Positions 8,140-16,112 of a stretch of 64,000 nt of DNA are shown here, piece after piece. The DNA comes from Micromonospora sp. BL4. Its GTDB lineage: Bacteria > Actinomycetota > Actinomycetes > Mycobacteriales > Micromonosporaceae. The notes under the pieces are model-generated. The model saw only the letters and a list, made by a program, of their open reading frames with translations, had not been told where the DNA came from and searched no databases. The stretch is taken from the NCBI RefSeq assembly GCF_003667505.1, contig NZ_RCVJ01000085.1, positions 1 through 64,000 of the forward strand, written 5' to 3'. The position numbers and the translations under genes were made by a program. How positions within the stretch are numbered: position 1 is the stretch's first letter; each line of letters opens with the position of its first letter.

Positions 8140-9939
8140 GTGGAGCAGCAGCCGGCGATCTCCGACTACGGATTCCTGTCCGACTCCCGCTCCGGTGCGC
8201 TGGTCGGCAAGGACGGTTCGATCGACTGGTGGTGTCCGCCCCGATTCGACGGCGCCTCCGTGTTCGGGCGGCTGCTCGACCCGCGCGGCGGACACTTCCG
8301 GTTGGCCCCGGTGGGCGTGGGCGGGCAGGGCTACCGCGTGGAGCGCTCGTACCGGCCGGACACGCTGGTGTTGCGCACGGTGCACCACACCCCGCACGGC
8401 AGCGTGGCGGTCACCGACGCGCTCGCCGCCGAATTCGGCGCCCGCGCCCACGAGCTCGGCATCAGATCACCCGCCGTCCTGATCCGGGTGGTCGAGGGGC
8501 TGTCGGGGCGGGTTCGGATGGCGCTGGACTTCGCACCCCGCCCGGAGTACGGCCTGCTCACCCCGTACCTGCACGAGCAGCCGGACGGTGGGATCGTGGC
8601 CGCGGCGGGCCCGGTGACACTGTTGCTGCGTTGTGCGGAACTTCCGCTAGTGGCCGGCCGGGACCGGGTGACCCACGAGTTCGAGGTCTCCGCCGGCCAG
8701 GTGATCGGGATGGACGTGGCGTACGGCACGACGTACGGCGCCCCACCGGCCCGACTGGACCCGGTGGCCGCGCTCGCCGACACGGCACTGGCGTGGGAGG
8801 CGTACCGGGAGCCGCACCAGTATCCGGGCCGGTACCCCGAGCTGGTCCGGCCCAGCGCGACCGTGCTGACCGGTCTCACGTACGCCCGCAGCGGCGCGAT
8901 CACCGCCGCGCTGACGACGTCCCTGCCGGAGCAGATCGGCGGCGACCGGAACTACGACTACCGCTTCGCCTGGCTGCGCGACTTCTCGATGACCATGCGC
9001 GCGCTCTGGGTTGCAGCCTGTCCGCACGAGGCGTCCCGCCTGTTCGCCTGGGTGTCCCGATCGATCGGCCGCATCGGTGACGAGCCGGTGCCGGTGCTGT
9101 TCGGGCTGGAGGGGGAGCGTGACCTCACCGAGCACGACTGCGGGCAGCTGAGCGGCTACGCCGGCAGCCGGCCGGTCCGGCTCGGCAACGACGCCTGGAA
9201 ACAGCGGCAGCTCGACGTGCCGGGCGAGGTGATGTCGGCGGTCTGGCGGCTGCGCGACTACCTGGGTGGGACGTTCGACGGGGAGCTGCGCGAGATGGTG
9301 CTCGGGCTCACCGAGCAGGTCGCGAGCACCTGGCATCTGCCCGACCGGGGAATGTGGGAGGCCCGCGACGGGGACAAGCACTACCTCTCCTCCAAGGTGC
9401 TCTGCTGGCTGACCATGGACCGGGCGGTGCGCCTCGCCGACCGGCTCGGCGAGCGGGCCGAACCGGACCGCTGGGCCCGGATCCGCGACGAGATCCGCGG
9501 CGAGGTGCTCCGCCAGGGCTGGAACGAGCGGCTCGGCGCGTTCACCGGCGCGTTCGGTTCAGTCGAGCTGGACGCCTCGGCGCTCTTTCTGCCGGTGGTG
9601 CACTTCCTACCGGCCGACGACCCGCGGATGCGTTCCACCATCGAGGTGGTGGAGCGGGAGTTGGGCACCGACGACGGGCTGGTGCGTCGCTGGTCGACCG
9701 ACCCGGCCGGCTTCGTGCTCTGCTCGTTCTGGCTGGTGGAGTGCCTCGCCATGGCCGGCGAGCGGACCCGGGCCGAGGCGCTGTTCGAGCGGGTGGTCGG
9801 GCAGGCCAACGACGTGGGTCTGTTCAGCGAGCAGATCGACCTGAGCACCGGGGCGCAGCTCGGCAACACCCCGCAGGCGCTGTCGCACATCGGCCTGATC
9901 AACGCGGCCTGGCGGCTCACCGAGCCGTACAGCTTCTGA
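8140..9939 (+). CDS. Glycoside hydrolase family 15 (glucoamylase/trehalase-like)
   Basis: The 599-residue protein has the GH15 layout. It has an N-terminal beta-sandwich opening with ISDYGFLSDSRSGALVGKDG and WWCPPRFD, then an (alpha/alpha)6 barrel with the conserved NYDYRFAWLRDFSM segment and the closing GNTPQALSHIGLINAAW motif. There is no signal peptide, so it is cytoplasmic. In actinobacteria this intracellular subfamily includes the trehalase, but glucoamylase-type activity on short alpha-glucans is equally possible. GTG 8140 is the only start compatible with the conserved N-terminus. The gene lies 44 bp after the cupin and may be co-transcribed with it. Confidence 0.9.
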   Translation: MEQQPAISDYGFLSDSRSGALVGKDGSIDWWCPPRFDGASVFGRLLDPRGGHFRLAPVGVGGQGYRVERSYRPDTLVLRTVHHTPHGSVAVTDALAAEFGARAHELGIRSPAVLIRVVEGLSGRVRMALDFAPRPEYGLLTPYLHEQPDGGIVAAAGPVTLLLRCAELPLVAGRDRVTHEFEVSAGQVIGMDVAYGTTYGAPPARLDPVAALADTALAWEAYREPHQYPGRYPELVRPSATVLTGLTYARSGAITAALTTSLPEQIGGDRNYDYRFAWLRDFSMTMRALWVAACPHEASRLFAWVSRSIGRIGDEPVPVLFGLEGERDLTEHDCGQLSGYAGSRPVRLGNDAWKQRQLDVPGEVMSAVWRLRDYLGGTFDGELREMVLGLTEQVASTWHLPDRGMWEARDGDKHYLSSKVLCWLTMDRAVRLADRLGERAEPDRWARIRDEIRGEVLRQGWNERLGAFTGAFGSVELDASALFLPVVHFLPADDPRMRSTIEVVERELGTDDGLVRRWSTDPAGFVLCSFWLVECLAMAGERTRAEALFERVVGQANDVGLFSEQIDLSTGAQLGNTPQALSHIGLINAAWRLTEPYSF

Positions 9940-9980
9940 CCCCGACTGCGCCGACCGGTGAATCCTGCAACAGACCTGCA

Positions 9981-10021
9981 AGCGTCAGGCATTGACGCTA
10001 ATGCATGCACAGTCCTAGCCT
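9981..10021 (+). promoter_or_regulatory. Candidate promoter with overlapping operator before the pectate lyase
   Basis: TTGACG (9992-9997) and TAGCCT (10016-10021) are 18 bp apart. A perfect 7-bp inverted repeat, AGCGTCA (9981-9987) and TGACGCT (9993-9999) with a 5-bp spacer, covers the -35 box, as a repressor site would. The regulator is not identified. Confidence 0.5.
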
Positions 10022-10192
10022 CGAAGAGACGGGAAAGCCCTTTCCCACGGCTTTGATCCCGCTTCACCCCGCTCCGGAACCGGGCATCCGACGGGGGCGC
10101 ACCGATCCCAGGTCAGGGCAGCACGCCGTGCCGGCACGTCCCCGTACGGGACGGCCGTGGGATCGCCACCACACGCGTCAAGGAGGACAACT

Positions 10193-11539
10193 GTGCAGAA
10201 GAGACGACTCCCCGGCCGACGACCACTGCTGCTCACGGTGGGCGCCGGCGCGACCGTGGCCGCCCTCGCGGTCGGCATGACCTCGGCCTTCGCGGCCACC
10301 GTCTTCACCGACGACTTCAACGACGGCAACACCTCCGGCTGGTCCAAGTCCGGCGGCACCTGGACCGTCGACGGCTCCGGCGTGCTCAACCAGTCCAACG
10401 CCGGCAGTTCGCTGGCCCGGCAGTTCGCCGGCCAGACCAGCTGGACCAACTACTCCGTGCAGGCCCGGGTCCGGCCGGTCAGCTTCGGCTCGTCCAGCTC
10501 CCTGGTCGGGCTGGCGGCCCGGTCCAGCAGCAGCACCAAGATGTACCGGCTGGCCCTGCTCGGCTCCGGCCGGGCCGAACTCCAGGCCGTCAACGGCAGC
10601 AGCATCACGTCCATCGGCTCCGCGTCACTGGGCATCGGCACCGGCAGTTGGTACACGCTGCGCATCGAAACCAGCGGCAGCACCATCCGCGGGTTCGTCA
10701 ACGGCGCCCAGATCGCGGCCGGCAGCAACAGCCTGGTCGGCGCCGGCCGGATCGGCCTGGTCACCGCGTACGCCAGCGGCAGCTTCGACGACGTCGCGGT
10801 CGACTCGGCCGGCGGCGGCACCCCGACCACGCCGCCGCCCACCACGCCGGGACCGACCAACCCGCCGCCAGCGGGCTGGCCCACGCCCACCGGCAGCCAG
10901 AAGGTGGACGCGACGATCCCGGTCTCCGGCACCCTCGACGGCGGGCTCAAGCGTTACTACGGCATCGGCGACGGGGGCCAGAGCGAGAGCCAGGACCCGA
11001 TGTTCGAGCTGGCCGCCGGGGCCACCCTGCGGAACGTGATCATCGGTGCGCCGGCCGGCGACGGCGTGCACTGCGAGGGCAACTGCACCCTGATCAACGT
11101 CTGGTGGGAGGACGTGGGCGAGGACGCCGCCACCTTCCGCGGCGGCACCACGTACACGGTCGACGGCGGCGGCGCCCGCTCGGCCAGCGACAAGGTCTTC
11201 CAGCACAACGGCTCCGGCACCGTGTACATCAAGAACTTCCGGGTGGAGAACGCCGGCAAGCTCTACCGGGCCTGCGGCAACTGCTCCACCTCGTACCAGC
11301 GGCACGTGGTGATCGACAACGTGATCGTCCGGGACACCGACGCGATCGCCGGCATCAACACCAACTGGGGCGACACCGCCCGGTTCAGCCGGATCACCAT
11401 CGTCGATGACCCGGACCGGGACACCTCGATCTGCGTCAAGTACCGCGGCGTGCCGAAGGGCAGCGAACCGGTCGAGATCGGGGAGGGCGCCGACGGCGTC
11501 AACTGCCTCTACGCACCGTCCGACATCACCTACCAGTAG
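10193..11539 (+). CDS. Secreted pectate lyase (PL3) with N-terminal LamG-like module
   Basis: The 448-residue exported enzyme cleaves polygalacturonate by beta-elimination. A signal peptide covers about 1-37 (TSAFAA end). A concanavalin-like carbohydrate-binding sandwich follows (about 40-215), then a Thr/Pro linker (PTTPPPTTPGPTNPPPAG) and a PL3 right-handed beta-helix (about 240-448). The helix has the family's GDGVHCEGNCTLINVWWEDVGEDA segment and the Cys pairs in CGNCSTSYQRH. AAGGAGG ends 7 bp before GTG 10193, which fixes the start. It carries its own terminator and a palindromic upstream site. Confidence 0.92.
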   Translation: MQKRRLPGRRPLLLTVGAGATVAALAVGMTSAFAATVFTDDFNDGNTSGWSKSGGTWTVDGSGVLNQSNAGSSLARQFAGQTSWTNYSVQARVRPVSFGSSSSLVGLAARSSSSTKMYRLALLGSGRAELQAVNGSSITSIGSASLGIGTGSWYTLRIETSGSTIRGFVNGAQIAAGSNSLVGAGRIGLVTAYASGSFDDVAVDSAGGGTPTTPPPTTPGPTNPPPAGWPTPTGSQKVDATIPVSGTLDGGLKRYYGIGDGGQSESQDPMFELAAGATLRNVIIGAPAGDGVHCEGNCTLINVWWEDVGEDAATFRGGTTYTVDGGGARSASDKVFQHNGSGTVYIKNFRVENAGKLYRACGNCSTSYQRHVVIDNVIVRDTDAIAGINTNWGDTARFSRITIVDDPDRDTSICVKYRGVPKGSEPVEIGEGADGVNCLYAPSDITYQ

Positions 11540-11550
11540 GCCGGCACGAC

Positions 11551-11584
11551 GGCGCCCCGCGGACCGCACGGCCCGCGGGGCGCC
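11551..11584. terminator. Terminator hairpin between pectate lyase and threonine synthase
   Basis: A 12-bp perfect stem (11551-11562 with 11573-11584) separates two convergent genes that end at 11539 and 11592. Confidence 0.7.
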
Positions 11585-11591
11585 CGCCGGC

Positions 11592-12782
11592 TCAGGCCAG
11601 CACGGGTACGCCGGAGACGTCGACGGTCTCCGGATACTTCAGTCCGGCGCCGGTGTTGAGCACCACCACCCGCTCACCTGCCCGGATCCAACCACCGGCG
11701 CGCAACTGGCGCGCCGCGGTCAGGCAGGCGGCCCCCTCCGGGCAGAGCAGCAACCCCTCCCGGGTGGCGAAGTCCCGCAGGTCGGCCAGGATGTCCGCGT
11801 CGTCGACGGCGACCGCGGTGCCGGCCGAGGCCCGCAACGCGGCCAGGATCAGCTCGTCGCCCAGCGGCGCCGGCACGGTGATGCCGAAGGCCACGGTGTG
11901 CGCGTCGGCCCACGGCTCGGCCCGCTCCTCGCCGGCGGCGAAGGCCCGCACGATCGGCGCGCAGCCGGTCGACTGGACCGCCACCAGCCGCGGCAGCTTG
12001 TCGCCGATCCAGCCCAGGTCGCGCAGCTCGTGCATCGCCTTCTGGATGCCGATCAGCCCGACACCGCCGCCCGTCGGGTAGATGATCACATCGGGCGTCT
12101 GCCAGCCGAGCTGCTCGACGATCTCGTACCCCATCGTCTTCTTGCCCTCCAGCCGGTACGGCTCACGCAGCGTGCCGGCGTCGAAGATCGCCCCGGCGGA
12201 CTCCGCGATCAGCTCGGCCACCTTCCGGCCCGCGTCGCTGATCAGCCCGTCGACCAGGCGCAGGTCGGCCCCGGCCGCCACGCACTCCCGCCGGCAGATG
12301 CTCGGCGCGGCCAACGGCATGACGATGGTGGCCCCCATCCCGGCCCGCGCCGCGTACGTCGCCCACGCCGATCCGGCGTTGCCGTTGGTGGGCATCGCGA
12401 TCCGCTCGACACCCAGCTCGCGCGCCCGGCTCACGCCCACCGCGGCGCCGCGCGCCTTGAACGAGCCGGTCGGAATCAGCCCCTCGTCCTTGACCATCAG
12501 GTCGTCGATGCCGATCTCCGCGCCGTACGCCGGGGCGCGCAGCAGCGGCGTCCAGCCCTCGCCGAGGGTGGTGACGTGTCGGGGGTCGGCGACCGGGAGC
12601 AGCTCCCGGTAGCGCCACAGGTCGGCCGGGCGCAGTGGGAAGTGCTCCGGGGTGACCGCCTTCGCCACCGCCGCCAGGTCGTAGCGGGCCAGCAGCGGGG
12701 AGCCGCACCCGCACAGGTTGTGCAACTGGTCGGCGGCGTACTCCCGGCCGCAGCGCGGGCAGTCCAGATGGGTCAGGTACAC
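11592..12782 (-). CDS. thrC: Threonine synthase (PLP-dependent, zinc-ribbon type)
   Basis: The 396-residue enzyme converts O-phosphohomoserine to threonine. The N-terminus has a CPRCGREY...CGCGS zinc-ribbon pattern, as in one branch of thrC. The PLP-lysine motif is IPTGSFKARGA and the phosphate-binding loop is PTGGGVGLIG. Substrate specificity within fold-type II is inferred. GTG 12782 is chosen because GAGGAG lies about 5 bp upstream; a much longer frame upstream is the shadow of other genes. It follows the LigD-like gene after only 14 bp on the same strand. Confidence 0.88.
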   Translation of the reverse strand: MYLTHLDCPRCGREYAADQLHNLCGCGSPLLARYDLAAVAKAVTPEHFPLRPADLWRYRELLPVADPRHVTTLGEGWTPLLRAPAYGAEIGIDDLMVKDEGLIPTGSFKARGAAVGVSRARELGVERIAMPTNGNAGSAWATYAARAGMGATIVMPLAAPSICRRECVAAGADLRLVDGLISDAGRKVAELIAESAGAIFDAGTLREPYRLEGKKTMGYEIVEQLGWQTPDVIIYPTGGGVGLIGIQKAMHELRDLGWIGDKLPRLVAVQSTGCAPIVRAFAAGEERAEPWADAHTVAFGITVPAPLGDELILAALRASAGTAVAVDDADILADLRDFATREGLLLCPEGAACLTAARQLRAGGWIRAGERVVVLNTGAGLKYPETVDVSGVPVLA

Positions 12783-12796
12783 GTCGCTCCTCGCCG

Positions 12797-13843
12797 TCAG
12801 ACCGCGTCGATGCTGAGCCAGCGCCGGCTGCGCCTGCCCGGCTCGTAGACCGAGTCCAGCCGCTTGGCGACCACGCCGGGCAGGCCCTGCTCCCGCCCGG
12901 TGCGCAGGGCCTCGTCGCCGGCGCCGGGGAACCACGGCGGAGTCTGCCAGTGCGTACCGGTCAGCGCCAGCCCGTCGAGCAGCTCCCGGCGTTGCGCGTA
13001 CGGCACGTCCACGCTGCTCACGCCCTCCAGCCAGAGCAGGTCGACGAGCAGGTACTGGGCACCGGCCGGGACCCGGCCGCTGGACGGGCGCGCGGGGCGG
13101 ACCCGGCCGGCGGTGTCGATGCGGACCAGCACACCGTCCAGCACCGCCTCGGTCGGTGCCAGCGCCTCGGCCAGCGCGCGCAGCCACGGGTATCCGCCGG
13201 TGATCTCCTCGTCGGTCTCCGAGAGCAGCCGCAGCCGGCCGCCGGAGACGTACGCCATCGCCCGGACCCCGTCCCAGCGCAGCTCGTACCCCCACTCGGA
13301 CCGGTCCCGGGGGAGCCCCGCGGCCGGCGTGGCGTGCATCGGGCGGACCAGCTCCGGCATCGGCGTCCAGCCGGGCGGGGCCGGGTCGGTACGCCGGACC
13401 ATCCAGTCCTTGCCGCCGGTGGCGAACAGCACGTACCTCCCGGCGGTCCGCTCGCCGGCGAGGGTCACGATGACCTCGTCGTCGCGCCACTTCTCCGCGC
13501 GGTAGGTGCCCCGGTCGTGGATGACCATCCGGCCGCCGCCGTACTCCCCGGCGGGGATCTCGCCGTGGAAGTCGAGGTATTCCATCGGGTGGTCCTCGGT
13601 GTGCACCGCGAGGTGGTTGCGGCTGGGGTCGCGGGGCAGGCCGCGGGGCACCGCCCAGGACGCCAGCACCCCCTCGTGCTCGAGCCGCAGGTCCCAGTGC
13701 AGGCTGCGGGCATGGTGCTGCTGGATCACGAAGCGGCCCGTGCCGTCGCCCGCGGGGGCCCCGACCGGGGCCCGCTCCGGCACCGGCTCCGGTGTCCGGG
13801 CCGCGTCCCGCTTGCGCCGGTACTCCTCCAGCCGGTCCGCCAC
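12797..13843 (-). CDS. LigD-type 3'-phosphoesterase fused to degenerate ligase domain
   Basis: The 348-residue protein starts with a LigD 3'-phosphoesterase domain (about 35-155): FVIQQHHARSLHWDLRLE, HTEDHPMEYLDFHGEIPAGEYG. This domain removes 3'-phosphates or ribonucleotides at breaks. A second domain resembles the ATP-dependent ligase adenylation domain. However, the motif I lysine is Arg189 (YELRWDG), motif V lysines are lost (RRWLSIDAV) and there is no OB-fold. Ligase activity is therefore not expected. GTG 13843 opens the frame just before the conserved DRLEEYRRKRD helix. Confidence 0.85.
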   Translation of the reverse strand: MADRLEEYRRKRDAARTPEPVPERAPVGAPAGDGTGRFVIQQHHARSLHWDLRLEHEGVLASWAVPRGLPRDPSRNHLAVHTEDHPMEYLDFHGEIPAGEYGGGRMVIHDRGTYRAEKWRDDEVIVTLAGERTAGRYVLFATGGKDWMVRRTDPAPPGWTPMPELVRPMHATPAAGLPRDRSEWGYELRWDGVRAMAYVSGGRLRLLSETDEEITGGYPWLRALAEALAPTEAVLDGVLVRIDTAGRVRPARPSSGRVPAGAQYLLVDLLWLEGVSSVDVPYAQRRELLDGLALTGTHWQTPPWFPGAGDEALRTGREQGLPGVVAKRLDSVYEPGRRSRRWLSIDAV

Positions 13844-13937
13844 ACCCGCATTCTCCGGCAAACCGAACCGGCGCGCTGGGCACCCGCGTGTCCGGTTCGG
13901 TCGCATGGCGGGTACGCAGCGGGGTAGAACGGTCCTC

Positions 13938-14723
13938 ATGGACCACAGCGACCAGCCCACCGCACTGCTCCCCGGTGACGTGCGGATGCCCCTGCTCGGT
14001 TTCGGCACCTGGAAGGCCACCGGCCAGGCCGGCTACGACTCGGTGCTCGCCGCGCTCGACACCGGCTACCGGCATCTCGACACCGCCACCCTGTACGGCA
14101 ACGAGCGGGAGGTCGGCCGGGCGGTCCAGGAGAGCGGACTGCGCCGGGAGGACGTCTTCATCACCACCAAGGTCCCGCCGGACCGGGTGGGTCGGGAGCG
14201 GGAGACGCTGGAGGCCAGTCTGGAGGCGCTCGGCGTCGACCAGGTGGATCTCTGGTTGATCCACTGGCCGCCGTCCGCCACCGACAGCATCCCGATGTGG
14301 CGGGAACTGCTGGCCGCCCGGGACGACAACCTGACCCGGGCGGTGGGGGTCAGCAACTACAGCACGGCCCAGATGGACGAGCTGATCCAGTCGACCGAGG
14401 AGAATCCGGCGGTCAACCAGATCCGGTGGGGCCCGATGTTGTACGACCGGCAGCGGCACGCCGAGCACCGCGACCGGGGCGTGGTGCTGGAGGGGTACAG
14501 CCCGTTCAAGACCACCGACCTGAGCAATCCCGTACTGACCGGGATCGCCGGCGCGCACGGCGTCTCGCCGGCGCAGGTGGTGCTCCGCTGGCACATCGAT
14601 CACGAGATCGTGGTGATCCCGAAGTCGGTGACCCCGGAGCGGATCAGCGCCAACTTCGACGTCTTCCACTTCTCTCTGACGGCGGAGGAGATGCGCGAGA
14701 TCGACGCCCTGGGCAGCGCCTGA
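13938..14723 (+). CDS. Aldo/keto reductase
   Basis: The 261-residue cytosolic NADPH-dependent reductase has a complete catalytic tetrad: Asp in YRHLDTA, Tyr in TLYGNE, Lys in FITTKVPP and His in LWLIHWPP. It also has the cofactor motif IPKSVTPERISANFDVF. This is the 2,5-diketo-gluconate-reductase-like subgroup of AKRs; the substrate is not predictable. It is divergent from the LigD-like gene (94 bp). A TAGAAC box 7 bp before the ATG may be the -10 of a leaderless transcript. Confidence 0.9.
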   Translation: MDHSDQPTALLPGDVRMPLLGFGTWKATGQAGYDSVLAALDTGYRHLDTATLYGNEREVGRAVQESGLRREDVFITTKVPPDRVGRERETLEASLEALGVDQVDLWLIHWPPSATDSIPMWRELLAARDDNLTRAVGVSNYSTAQMDELIQSTEENPAVNQIRWGPMLYDRQRHAEHRDRGVVLEGYSPFKTTDLSNPVLTGIAGAHGVSPAQVVLRWHIDHEIVVIPKSVTPERISANFDVFHFSLTAEEMREIDALGSA

Positions 14724-14776
14724 CGAAGCCACGTTCTGCCAAATTCCTTCAGCGGCCGGCCCGATGATGAAGGGTA

Positions 14777-14804
14777 TCGACATCGACGCTCATGACGGTA
14801 TAGC
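14777..14804 (+). promoter_or_regulatory. Candidate promoter for the amidase locus
   Basis: TCGACA (14777-14782) and TATAGC (14799-14804) are spaced 16 bp apart, about 58 bp before the ATG at 14862. ATGACGG and CCGTCAT form a 7-bp inverted repeat around the -10. Prediction only. Confidence 0.35.
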
Positions 14805-14861
14805 GTGCCCGTCATCACGTTCGTCGATCCGTTTCGAACCCGCCGTCGCTGGAGGATCGCC

Positions 14862-15014
14862 ATGGCCCGGTCACCATCCATCCGTCTGCGCCGCCGAGGG
14901 ATGCTCGCCATCCCCGCCCTGGTGGCCGCCGCGCTGACCACCGTCGTCCGGCCCGCCCCGGCGAGCGCCGCGCCCAAGCCCGAGTGCCTGGCCGACCTGC
15001 TCGGTGGGTCCTGA
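14862..15014 (+). CDS. Signal-peptide fragment of the split amidase
   Basis: This 50-residue frame has a GGAGG box 6 bp before the ATG and encodes a complete export signal: basic RLRRRG, then a hydrophobic core, then PASAAP as a likely cleavage site. Only about 15 mature residues follow before TGA at 15012. The stop overlaps the ATG of the amidase frame (TGATG). It looks like the true N-terminus of the downstream amidase, cut off by a frameshift, although translational coupling of two products is formally possible. Confidence 0.6.
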   Translation: MARSPSIRLRRRGMLAIPALVAAALTTVVRPAPASAAPKPECLADLLGGS

Positions 15015-15979
15015 TGGCCACCATTCCCTGGCTGGTGGACGTGCTGCGCGCCGCCGGGGTCCAGGTCGTCGTCGAGGGGGACTGGCTCAACCGGATGCGG
15101 CCCGGCTCCTTCGACCCGATCGGGGTGCTCTGGCACCACACCGCCTCGACCTCCAGCGCCAGCAACCCCCACCCCGCGCTCGGCATCTGCATCAACGGCC
15201 GACCGGACCTGGCCGGCCCGCTCTGCCAGGCCCTCGTCGACTACAACGGCGTCTTCCACGTCATCTCCGCCGGCCGGTGCAACCACGCCGGAGTCAGTGG
15301 CGGCAGCGGGCCGATCCCGGCCGGGGACGGCAACACGCTCATGATCGGGTGGGAGATCGACTACAACGGCGTCAACCAGGAGATGACCGCCGCGCAGTAC
15401 AACGCGTCGATCGCCGCCACCGCCGCCGTGCTCACCAGACTGGGCAGGAACAGCAGCTACGCCCGGGGGCACCGGGAGACCAGCACCACCGGCAAGATCG
15501 ACCCGTCCTTCATCGACCTGAACGTGATGCGGGCCGACGTGGCCGCCAAGATGACCGGCGGTGGCACCGCGTGGTCCTCCACGGTGGACAACACCACCGC
15601 CGGCCGCTTCACCGCCAGCGCCAACTGGGGTGTGTCGTCGTACTCCGGCCAGCGGTACGGCACCGACTACCGGTACGCGGACCCGGTCGCGGCCAGCGAC
15701 GTCGCCTGGTACCGGTTCAACGTCCCGGCCACCGCCAGCTACCGGGTCGAGGCCTGGTGGCCGGCGAACTCCGGCTACAACAGTGCCGCGCCGTACATCG
15801 TCGCGACCACCACCGGCAACCAGACGGTCCGCGTCGACCAACGGATCACCGGTGGGCAGTGGCGGGTCCTCGGCACGTTCACGCTGCCCGCCGGCGACGC
15901 CAACCGGGTGGGCGTGAGCCGGTGGAGCAACTCGACCGGCCTGGTCATCGCCGACGCCGTCCGGCTCACCCGGGTCTGA
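15014..15979 (+). CDS. N-acetylmuramoyl-L-alanine amidase with golvesin-like C-terminal domain
   Basis: The 321-residue frame has an Amidase_2 (zinc peptidoglycan amidase) domain, about 20-180. Zinc ligands are likely the His in LWHHTAS, His in RCNHAG and the region ARGHRETSTTGKIDP. A golvesin/Xly-type beta-sandwich follows (about 185-320; ATASYRVEAWWP, NRVGVSRW). It lacks a signal peptide in frame; the export signal is in the preceding -1-shifted frame ending at 15014. It would cleave the amide between MurNAc and the peptide stem in the wall or in competitors. Confidence 0.85.
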   Translation: MATIPWLVDVLRAAGVQVVVEGDWLNRMRPGSFDPIGVLWHHTASTSSASNPHPALGICINGRPDLAGPLCQALVDYNGVFHVISAGRCNHAGVSGGSGPIPAGDGNTLMIGWEIDYNGVNQEMTAAQYNASIAATAAVLTRLGRNSSYARGHRETSTTGKIDPSFIDLNVMRADVAAKMTGGGTAWSSTVDNTTAGRFTASANWGVSSYSGQRYGTDYRYADPVAASDVAWYRFNVPATASYRVEAWWPANSGYNSAAPYIVATTTGNQTVRVDQRITGGQWRVLGTFTLPAGDANRVGVSRWSNSTGLVIADAVRLTRV

Positions 15980-16009
15980 CCCGCACTGCCAGATCGACTC
16001 GATTTCCAA

Positions 16010-16048
16010 GAAGTCGGGGTATCCCAGGTGCGAGGATGCCCCGACTTC
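16010..16048. terminator. Hairpin after the amidase; possible dispersed repeat
   Basis: Arms 16010-16024 and 16034-16048 pair over 15 bp with one G-T wobble and a 9-base loop. The arms are less GC-rich than the surroundings. It can terminate the amidase transcript, and may be a repeated palindromic unit. Confidence 0.6.
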
Positions 16049-16070
16049 AAGGAACCCGAGTGGACATCAC

Positions 16071-16104
16071 CGGTGGGGCGTGACCGGGTGGCCACGCCCC
16101 ACCG
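16071..16104. terminator. Terminator hairpin of the GH12 gene
   Basis: A 12-bp perfect stem (16071-16082 with 16093-16104) lies 9 bp beyond the stop of the convergent GH12 gene. Confidence 0.65.
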
Positions 16105-16112
16105 TTGGCCGG

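Noticed and set aside
11592..14783. A single 1063-residue minus-strand frame across thrC, the LigD-like gene and the aldo/keto reductase
   Set aside because: Only its last 396 codons encode a recognisable protein (threonine synthase). The rest is antisense or out of frame to genes with clear domains.
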